Assembly: GCA_937984095.1 (NCBI GenBank)
Contig: CALJYH010000011.1
Span: forward strand, 1 to 33,971
DNA length: 33,971 bases
Source: an uncultured Gammaproteobacteria bacterium
Lineage (GTDB): Bacteria > Pseudomonadota > Gammaproteobacteria > GCA-001735895
Direction of reading: 5' to 3'
The notes under the pieces were generated by a model. It was not told where the DNA came from and searched no databases. It was given only the letters and a program-made list of their open reading frames with translations. This document shows positions 28,153 through 33,971 of this stretch, one piece after another (the first letter of the stretch is position 1; each line of letters opens with the position of its first letter). The translations under genes were made by a program, and so were the position numbers.

Positions 28153-29607
28153 TCAAACCTTGGCTTTCGGTGGCGGTAATAGATCCGAGGCCACAGTATA
28201 AATTCTAACCGGACGATTCAGCCCGCGCACCAGTACTTCGCCCAGCTCCTGGAACTCGAACATGTTCGGGGGGATCTCGGCAAGGGTACTTTCGGAGACA
28301 ATAATGCGCGTCCCGTAGTCCTTGTTTAATTGCTCCAGGCGTGCCGTCAGGTTGACGTTATCGCCATGCACCGTGTATCCAACCCGGTCCCCGGAGCCGA
28401 CCAATCCACCCACCACTGAGCCAGTATTGATACCGACCCTTGTATTGAATGAAATTCCCTCGCCGAACTGCACACCGTCCAACACGGTTTGAATCTCAAG
28501 TGCCGCCCTGACCGCGTTGCTGGCATGATTGCTATCCGGCTTAGGAACATTGAATGTAGCCAACACCGCATCCCCCTGGAACTGGCTGATAACGCCGCCA
28601 AATTGACTTATCGGACCAGCTATCAAGCTGAAATAGCGGTTCAGGGCTTCGATCAACTCTTCAGGAGTCAGAGTTTCACTGATCGCCGTGAATCCTTCGA
28701 TATCGGTAAACAGGATGGTGCATTCGCTGACCTCCCCTTTGCCAGTGATTGCGCCCTCTTCTGACTGAATAACCTTTTGCGCGACCTCCTGGGGCACGAA
28801 TCTCGATAAGTCCCGTGCCGCACTGCCCTCGATAATCGATTCGATGAGCAAGCCCCTGGCACGGTGCAGTGCCAATGCAAGCACGCCGGTAACCATTAAA
28901 ATCGACACGATTTTGTCAAATTCCGCGCCGATCAAAACACTATTTGAAGTCATGTATTCGATGTAGTCGCGAGTAATCATATTGCTGGCAGGGTCATTCA
29001 GCAGTACGTAAACAACCATTAATACCCAGCCAGTCGCTGCACTCAGACCCGTTGAAATCACAAACCGTGGATCGAAGTGCAGCGCCCGTATCGAGATAAA
29101 GATAAACAGGTAAAGCAGCGTCGGTGCCTTAAGGTAAAAGGAAGGCGGTTGTTCGTACTGCAGATGAAAGCTCCAGATCAGACCCATTAATAGAACAATA
29201 TCGGCAACCGACGAAAGATATAACATCCAGTCTGGAAGTTTACGTTTTACCGCCAGGCCCAGGCGTATCAGGCTGAACACAAGATACAGCGCCAGCACCC
29301 AGGGCACCGGGGCAAAGTCAGCATCTTGCGTAAAAGTCTTTGGCGCAATTGAGTAGAGCAAACCGAATGTAAAAACAATCGCCAGCTGGATCACGCTAAT
29401 CAGAATTTCACTTCGTTCCTGCTGATCCTGTATCGATTTGCGCAGCCGATCCGGTAATATTTGATCCTGGAAACCGCCCCCAAGCAAAGACCGCCGGGGC
29501 TCAGAACTGTTACTTGTTAATTTATTATTCAATACAGGCTCCAACAGGCGCTTTCTGCATCTCGGATATAAGACAGAATCGGCCACCAATAATTCCCATG
29601 CTTGCAT
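28153..29607 (-). CDS. Membrane-bound class III adenylate/guanylate cyclase
   Basis: A 484-aa protein with about six membrane spans (about 69-88, 101-120, 129-147, 163-177, 184-203, 233-249), a short linker with 'RFVPQEVAQKVI', and a class III catalytic domain (about 290-475). Metal aspartates D302 ('FTDIEGFT') and D346 ('QGDAVLATF') and transition-state N419/R423 ('GDNVNLTARLE') are present, so the domain should be active as a homodimer. The base-specifying lysine is Gln (Q342 in 'SQFQGDA') and the paired Asp is Thr (T412), so cAMP versus cGMP is open. The first about 45 residues are unusual and a later start is possible. It is convergent with the CNB-HD pair and divergent from the glycosyltransferases. 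Confidence 0.92.
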   Translation of the reverse strand: MQAWELLVADSVLYPRCRKRLLEPVLNNKLTSNSSEPRRSLLGGGFQDQILPDRLRKSIQDQQERSEILISVIQLAIVFTFGLLYSIAPKTFTQDADFAPVPWVLALYLVFSLIRLGLAVKRKLPDWMLYLSSVADIVLLMGLIWSFHLQYEQPPSFYLKAPTLLYLFIFISIRALHFDPRFVISTGLSAATGWVLMVVYVLLNDPASNMITRDYIEYMTSNSVLIGAEFDKIVSILMVTGVLALALHRARGLLIESIIEGSAARDLSRFVPQEVAQKVIQSEEGAITGKGEVSECTILFTDIEGFTAISETLTPEELIEALNRYFSLIAGPISQFGGVISQFQGDAVLATFNVPKPDSNHASNAVRAALEIQTVLDGVQFGEGISFNTRVGINTGSVVGGLVGSGDRVGYTVHGDNVNLTARLEQLNKDYGTRIIVSESTLAEIPPNMFEFQELGEVLVRGLNRPVRIYTVASDLLPPPKAKV

Positions 29608-29685
29608 ATAAAATACTCAAACGACAGTGCGTTTAGGGCAATTTCAGTGTAGTCTGCGCCAAGTACTTAGCCAGGTACGGATAAA

Positions 29686-30891
29686 ATGACAGAGCGACTG
29701 GAACAATCCAGGATACTTATTTATAGCCATGATTCATTTGGCCTCGGTCACTTGCGACGCTGTCGTTCGATTGCCCATTCGCTGGTCGCACGTTACAAGG
29801 GGCTATCGGTCCTTATTCTTTCAGGTTCACCGATTATCGGCAGCTTTGACTTTAAGGCACGCGTCGACTTCGTGCGTATTCCAGGCGTCATAAAGTTAAA
29901 GGATGGCGAATATACCTCGCTGGCTCTGCATATCGATCTGGAAGAAACACTGGCGATGAGGGAATCGATTATTTATCACACCGCGGCTACTTTTAAACCC
30001 GATATATTTCTCGTCGATAAAGAGCCCACCGGTCTGAAGGGAGAAGTAACCAGCACCCTCGAAATGCTTAAGCAGCAGGGTACCGTCAACGTACTCGGTT
30101 TACGTGACATTATGGATGAAACTACGTTATTGAAAAACGAATGGGAGCGTAAAGAAGTTGCACCGGTACTCGAACATCTTTACCACGATATCTGGGTCTA
30201 CGGCCTGAAGGAAATGGGTAGCCCCATTGATGGCCTGGGTATGTCAAACACGATCGAAAACAAGATTTCCTTTACCGGTTACCTGGGACGGGAAATTCCG
30301 AGCGATCGTAACTGGATTACACACACTAACCTCGATGAACCGTTTATCCTGGTAACCGCTGGCGGTGGCGGTGACGGGATCGACCTTGTGGAATGGGTCA
30401 TCCGCGCATACGAGTCTGGCGGGGAGCAACCGCATCGTGCGATCATCGTAACCGGACCCTTTATGCCGGCTTCCGAACAACAGAACTTTCATGATCGCTG
30501 CGAAGATTTGCCAAATGTCGAAATTATTAGTTTCGACAGTCATATTGAATTACTCATGAAGAAATCGATCGCGATCGTTGCGATGGGTGGCTATAACACT
30601 TTTTGCGAAATCCTGACCCTCGATAAACCCTCCTTGATCGTGCCGAGATCGGTTCCCCGGCAGGAGCAGTTAATTCGCGCGGAACGGGCAGTCAGCCTGG
30701 GCCTCTCTACAATGCTCGATCCCGCACGTGGACTTGACCCGCTGCAGATGGCCGCAGCGTTACGTAACCTGCCACAACAATCCAGACCCTCGCTGGCGCA
30801 CGTACCCGGTTTACTCGCAGGACACGAAACCATAGCCGAAATGGTCCGCGAGTACCTCGAACCTTCCGAGCAGAAAAGCATTACCGCCTGA
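29686..30891 (+). CDS. GT-B glycosyltransferase, COG4671-like (first of pair)
   Basis: A 401-aa soluble or peripheral glycosyltransferase. The N-terminal 'ILIYSHDSFGLGHLRRC' is the GxGH acceptor-side motif shared with MurG-like GT-B enzymes. The C-terminal half has 'LVTAGGGGDG' (about 222) and the donor-site 'IAMGGYNTFCEIL' (about 304) plus 'RAERAVSLGL'. This fits COG4671 'predicted glycosyltransferase'; the sugar donor and acceptor are unknown. It begins the three-gene run glycosyltransferase-glycosyltransferase-deacetylase, 26 bp before the second gene, and is divergent from the cyclase across 78 bp. The neighbouring paralogue shares the layout but is only distantly similar, so this is not a recent duplication. 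Confidence 0.85.
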   Translation: MTERLEQSRILIYSHDSFGLGHLRRCRSIAHSLVARYKGLSVLILSGSPIIGSFDFKARVDFVRIPGVIKLKDGEYTSLALHIDLEETLAMRESIIYHTAATFKPDIFLVDKEPTGLKGEVTSTLEMLKQQGTVNVLGLRDIMDETTLLKNEWERKEVAPVLEHLYHDIWVYGLKEMGSPIDGLGMSNTIENKISFTGYLGREIPSDRNWITHTNLDEPFILVTAGGGGDGIDLVEWVIRAYESGGEQPHRAIIVTGPFMPASEQQNFHDRCEDLPNVEIISFDSHIELLMKKSIAIVAMGGYNTFCEILTLDKPSLIVPRSVPRQEQLIRAERAVSLGLSTMLDPARGLDPLQMAAALRNLPQQSRPSLAHVPGLLAGHETIAEMVREYLEPSEQKSITA

Positions 30892-30917
30892 ATTCGGAGT
30901 TACCGATTAGTTCTTCG

Positions 30918-32066
30918 TTGCGAGTCATGATCTATGTCCAGCACCTGCTCGGTATCGGACACTTGCAGCGCTCGCTGTACCTGGCAGCCGAGCTCGCGCG
31001 GCAAAGCTTTCACGTCGAACTGGTATCCGGTGGTATGCCACATGCACTGACCATACCCGAAACCGTTCAGCTACGGCAATTACCACCTGTGTACAGTCCC
31101 GATGGTAACTTCAACCGCCTGTTCGATGTCCGTGGCAAAGACATTGACGATAACTGGCGGATCCGGCGTAAACAACAGTTGCTCGCGTTTTTCGAATCCT
31201 TCGCACCGCAGGTACTGATTACCGAGACCTTCCCGTTTGGACGGCGCATGATGCGTTTCGAGTTGATACCGTTGCTAGAGGTCGCCAGGCGCAGTGTCGA
31301 TTGTATTCAAGTCATCGCATCGATAAGAGATATTCTTCAACCGAAATCAAAACCCGGGCGAAACGAGGAGATTTGCGAGCTGATCGACCAATATTATGAC
31401 CATATTCTGGTCCACGGAGATCCGAAGATTGCGCGACTTGTCGATAGCTTTGACCTCGCCGCACGCATCGATGAAAAGGTCTCATATAGTGGCTATATCT
31501 GTGCACCCAGAAACGTGTTGGCACCTGCGCATGAGGGCGTCGATGAAGTGCTGGTTTCTGCTGGTGGCAGTACTACCGGCCTGCAAATATTGAAAACCGC
31601 AATCGCGGCGAAGCCTTTATCCCGATTAAGCAATCTACGCTGGCGCATCCTGGTGAGTCCATCGATTGATGATTCAGAGTTCCGAGCACTGCAACAACAC
31701 GCTGGTGAAGGATTTCACATCGAGCGCAATCGACCCGATTTTAGTGATCTGGTAAAACACGCCAGACTTTCAATATCGCAAGCTGGTTACAACACGGTCA
31801 CCGACATTCTCAATAGCGATACCGCGGCAGTCGTGATTCCCTATGCCGAGGCCGACGAAGTTGAACAAACCATGCGTGCACAAAAATTGCAGAACTGCGG
31901 CCGCCTGGTTCTGCTGCAACAGGATGACTTGTCCCCGGCAGCAATGGCAGCCGCCATCGCAAAGGCTGACCAACAAATTGCCACGCTCGAAGTGAACCTC
32001 GCGGGTGGAATAAACAGTGCCACCATGATCCTGGAATGGCTGCGTCGCGCGAGTAAAGAAAATTGA
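30918..32066 (+). CDS. GT-B glycosyltransferase, COG4671-like (second of pair)
   Basis: A 382-aa relative of the preceding enzyme. 'MIYVQHLLGIGHLQRSLYLA' gives the N-terminal GxGH loop, 'VLVSAGGSTTGLQI' starts the C-terminal Rossmann half, and 'SISQAGYNTVTDIL' with 'YAEADEVEQTMRAQKL' forms the donor site. The start is uncertain: TTG at 30918 keeps 'MRVMIYVQHLLGIGH', the family-like N-terminus, while an ATG lies three codons later at 30927. A GGAG (30896-30899) is rather far upstream. It overlaps the deacetylase start by 4 bp. Two related transferases in a row suggest sequential sugar additions, or transfers to different positions, on one glycan. Confidence 0.86.
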   Translation: MRVMIYVQHLLGIGHLQRSLYLAAELARQSFHVELVSGGMPHALTIPETVQLRQLPPVYSPDGNFNRLFDVRGKDIDDNWRIRRKQQLLAFFESFAPQVLITETFPFGRRMMRFELIPLLEVARRSVDCIQVIASIRDILQPKSKPGRNEEICELIDQYYDHILVHGDPKIARLVDSFDLAARIDEKVSYSGYICAPRNVLAPAHEGVDEVLVSAGGSTTGLQILKTAIAAKPLSRLSNLRWRILVSPSIDDSEFRALQQHAGEGFHIERNRPDFSDLVKHARLSISQAGYNTVTDILNSDTAAVVIPYAEADEVEQTMRAQKLQNCGRLVLLQQDDLSPAAMAAAIAKADQQIATLEVNLAGGINSATMILEWLRRASKEN

Positions 32067-32869
32067 AAACCCTGACTGTCCAGGCCTGGCAGTGGCTCGA
32101 CCGCGAACTCGATAGCTGGGCGGATACGGGCCAAACAGCGAATTTCTGGTGGCGCGACGACGATGCGACCGAACCAAGTACCGCTCTAGACAGGCTGGTC
32201 GGATTAAGTCACAACTGGGATGTTCCGTTAGCGCTTGCTGTGATCCCGACCGGGCTCAAGCCTGAACTCGCTGATTTCCTGCGAGATGATTCTTTGAGCT
32301 GTGTATTCCAACACGGCTTCGCGCATGAAAACCATGCAACGCCGGGGCAACGCAAGCTAGAGCTCGGCGGCACACAAACCATCGAGAAATCGATTGCCGA
32401 GCTGCAGCAAGGTTACCAGGTACTACACGAACATTTCCCCGATCGATTCATACCGGTGTTAGTACCACCCTGGAATCGGATTGACGAAAAGCTTGTTGCC
32501 TGCCTTGCCGATATCGGATTTGCAGGAATTTCAACCATGAAGGTTTGCCGCAACGCATACCCCGCCCCCGGACTACACCAGGTAAACACGCATCTCGATC
32601 CGGTTAACTGGCGTCATCAAGGCGGATTCATCGGCGTCTATCCTGCAATTGCAATTCTGATCCAGCACTTGATTGCAAAAAGGCTCGGATACCGTGACAG
32701 CAACGAACCCACTGGCATCCTGACTCACCACCTCGCACAAAACGAAGCAGTGTGGCACTTTCTCGAAGACCTGCTGCAATTCCTGTCTGACCACCCCGCC
32801 GCCGACTGGCTCGACGCCTCCACCATCTGGGCAACACCAAAGTCACCCAAGGAAACCCCCGTCGACTGA
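32063..32869 (+). CDS. Polysaccharide deacetylase (NodB-homology) family protein
   Basis: A 268-aa protein without a signal peptide. NodB-like motifs are 'FWWRDDDA' (28-35, Asp pair), 'FQHGFAHENH' (82-91, metal histidines H84/H88 or H91) and 'LVPPWNRI' (133-140). This fits a metal-dependent deacetylase acting on N- or O-acetylated sugars, here most likely in the cytoplasm on an intermediate because no export signal is visible. The start is a TTG at 32063 that overlaps the stop of the second glycosyltransferase (TTGA), so translation is coupled. The divergent motif set means activity should not be taken for granted. A tail after residue 255 is Pro/Lys-rich. Confidence 0.82.
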   Translation: MKTLTVQAWQWLDRELDSWADTGQTANFWWRDDDATEPSTALDRLVGLSHNWDVPLALAVIPTGLKPELADFLRDDSLSCVFQHGFAHENHATPGQRKLELGGTQTIEKSIAELQQGYQVLHEHFPDRFIPVLVPPWNRIDEKLVACLADIGFAGISTMKVCRNAYPAPGLHQVNTHLDPVNWRHQGGFIGVYPAIAILIQHLIAKRLGYRDSNEPTGILTHHLAQNEAVWHFLEDLLQFLSDHPAADWLDASTIWATPKSPKETPVD

Positions 32870-32874
32870 CCGGG

Positions 32875-32966
32875 TGCAAAAGTGTAGCGAGGCATGGATG
32901 CCGAGCTCCAAGCGATTCCATGGATGGACCAACCGGCGCTCGCGCCGGTTGGGAGCGACTTTTGCA
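32875..32966. repeat. Structured intergenic repeat, copy 2 (CATGGATG-core hairpins)
   Basis: A 92-nt element bounded by a perfect 9-bp inverted repeat, TGCAAAAGT (32875-32883) and ACTTTTGCA (32958-32966). Inside are GGCAT-GG-ATGCC (32891-32902), CCAT-GG-ATGG (32918-32927) and a perfect 10-bp hairpin CCAACCGGCG-CTCG-CGCCGGTTGG (32929-32952). It fills most of the gap between the deacetylase and the convergent histidine phosphatase. It shares the CATGGATG hairpin core and GAGC spacing with the element at 9991-10038. There is no T-run, so it is not a standard terminator. It has no ORF of its own. Confidence 0.7.
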
Positions 32967-33036
32967 GCCATACATCCGGGGTGGCAAGGTGGCTCACTGG
33001 ACGATGTATTTTAAGGCCAGGGACCATGACGGTATT

Positions 33037-33624
33037 TCAGGACTTGAGGAGGGGGATGGACTGGTAGCTGTCGAGCAGCTTGCCGTCGGCAGAGAGTTCG
33101 AACAGGTGGAGCGAGTCCCAGGCGAAGTCGACCGGGGACTCGCCGCGCATATCCCAATCAAACGCGAGCGCATAAATACACCGAATAATACCCTTGTGCA
33201 CCACCGCCGCAGTATCCTGTTCTGAACTGGCAATCTTCCGCAACCAGGTTTGCAGGCGGGCCTGGACCTGGCGCGGGCTTTCCCCGCCAGGTGGGCAGAA
33301 ATCGAGCCCTCGACTCTCGTTATTGCGCATCTCGTCGCCGAGGTGTTTACGCAATGGTTTTAGAATCTCCCCTTCCCAGTCACCCCAGCTCATTTCGATT
33401 AACGCCGTTTCAATCTTGACCGCATTTAGATTCAGTAGCTCGGCGGTCTGGATGGCGCGCCGCAAAGGACTGCAGAACCAACGATAGGCACCTATTTCCG
33501 GCGGCACTGACAGGCGCTGGAATTGTTGTCGACCGAGTTCAGACAGGGGTTTGTCGATCCGTCCCTGCACACGTTTCTCGAGGTTCCAGTCAGTTACTGC
33601 ATGTCGAAGCAAAGCCAGTTTCAT
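33037..33624 (-). CDS. Histidine phosphatase family protein
   Basis: A 195-aa branch-1/2 histidine phosphatase (phosphoglycerate-mutase-like fold). The phosphohistidine is H8 in 'LLRHAVTDWN'; the usual RHG triad reads RHA here. 'CSPLRRAIQTA' (51-61) supplies the second arginine, 'LIEMSWGDWEG' (75-85) the acid, and 'AVVHKGIIR' (about 139-147) the second histidine. Length and the E-x-x-x-G-x-W-E-G pattern resemble CobC/PhoE-like phosphatases. The substrate is unknown. It starts 5 bp after the stop of the GT4 gene, so it is co-transcribed with it. The setting suggests dephosphorylation of a sugar-phosphate or glycan intermediate, which is inference. Confidence 0.88.
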   Translation of the reverse strand: MKLALLRHAVTDWNLEKRVQGRIDKPLSELGRQQFQRLSVPPEIGAYRWFCSPLRRAIQTAELLNLNAVKIETALIEMSWGDWEGEILKPLRKHLGDEMRNNESRGLDFCPPGGESPRQVQARLQTWLRKIASSEQDTAAVVHKGIIRCIYALAFDWDMRGESPVDFAWDSLHLFELSADGKLLDSYQSIPLLKS

Positions 33625-33629
33625 ATTTA

Positions 33630-33971
33630 TTAATCGTCGCCAAGTGATTCATTTAATTTGCCAACCAGGATATCAATTCCCCTATCCATCGAAAATTCCT
33701 GCCGTACGCGGGTAAATCCTGCCTGTGCCAAACGGTTACGTAATTCGGGATCTCTTATCAGCTTATCCAGCGCCTGTCCCAACTGCTGGGAATTCTTCTG
33801 TTCAACCAACCACCCGGTCTCGGTATGAACGACAAGTTCTGGAATGCCCGATATATTGGTCGACAAACAGGCCAGGTTCTGGCTTTGTGCCTCCATCAAC
33901 ACATTGGGTAATCCATCCCGGTCACCATCCTCAGAAATTTTACTTGGCAGTACGAAAAGGTCCGCTGCACG
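33630..33971 (-). CDS. GT4-type glycosyltransferase, C-terminal part (start beyond right edge)
   Basis: The 113 visible residues are the C-terminal half of a retaining GT-B glycosyltransferase. In-frame reading continues upstream of the track start (a GTG at 33902) to the window edge, giving 'AADLFVLPSKISEDGDRDGLPNVLMEA', the donor-binding region of GT4 enzymes, with the nucleotide-sugar Glu pair in 'EDGDRDGLPNVLMEA'. 'ISGIPELVVHTETGWLV' follows as expected, and the end 'RQEFSMDRGIDILVGKL' is the usual closing helix. The true start and acceptor domain lie outside. It is in tandem with the histidine phosphatase (5 bp apart). Confidence 0.92.
   Translation of the reverse strand, partial: RAADLFVLPSKISEDGDRDGLPNVLMEAQSQNLACLSTNISGIPELVVHTETGWLVEQKNSQQLGQALDKLIRDPELRNRLAQAGFTRVRQEFSMDRGIDILVGKLNESLGDD

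Noticed and set aside
29686-32066. The two glycosyltransferases as a recent tandem duplication
   Set aside because: They share fold motifs (GxGH, AGGS/G, GYNT) but little sequence between them, so they diverged long ago.

Overview
The window reads as ordinary chromosome of a gammaproteobacterium with about 50% GC by eye. This rests on a fused RlmKL rRNA methyltransferase, SelU/MnmH, a 557-aa EttA, an E. coli-like PepN, a GuaC-type GMP reductase, Ndk and SucA/SucB of typical length. I cannot name the genus. Coding density is high, genes switch strand often, and no gap exceeds 300 bp. I recognise no rRNA, tRNA, CRISPR array, insertion sequence or prophage.

Region 1 (1-7206, minus) is a run of four genes read right to left: aminopeptidase N (pepN), an RpfE/COG4255-like protein, a group IV ornithine/lysine decarboxylase, and a membrane-anchored multi-PAS sensor that leaves the left edge. 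The ORF track misses the sensor because it has no stop in the window. Region 2 (7289-9906) holds ndk, a HAD-IIA phosphatase and GMP reductase, each on its own strand. Region 3 (10048-15527, minus) is rlmKL-selU followed by a TVP38 membrane domain fused to a flavin disulfide reductase. Region 4 (15680-24521) has a DUF1631 protein, sucAB, and ettA translationally coupled to a DUF815 AAA+ ATPase. An aldehyde dehydrogenase follows (24581-26056).

Region 5 (26172 to the right edge) looks most like accessory DNA. It contains a class I methyltransferase, a stand-alone cyclic-nucleotide-binding (CNB) domain protein overlapping an HD-domain phosphohydrolase, and a convergent membrane class III nucleotidyl cyclase. 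Next come two GT-B glycosyltransferases of the COG4671 type, a NodB-like polysaccharide deacetylase, a histidine phosphatase, and the C-terminal end of a GT4-type glycosyltransferase. My inference is that this is a surface-glycan locus next to a small nucleotide-signalling module, with all three parts of a signalling loop (maker, binder, possible hydrolase) in about 2.6 kb. It is the best candidate here for an undescribed system, but any link between signalling and glycan rests only on adjacency.

Two intergenic spots (about 9990-10040 and 32875-32966) carry related short hairpins built on a CATGGATG/CATCCATG core. They look like copies of a dispersed structured repeat.
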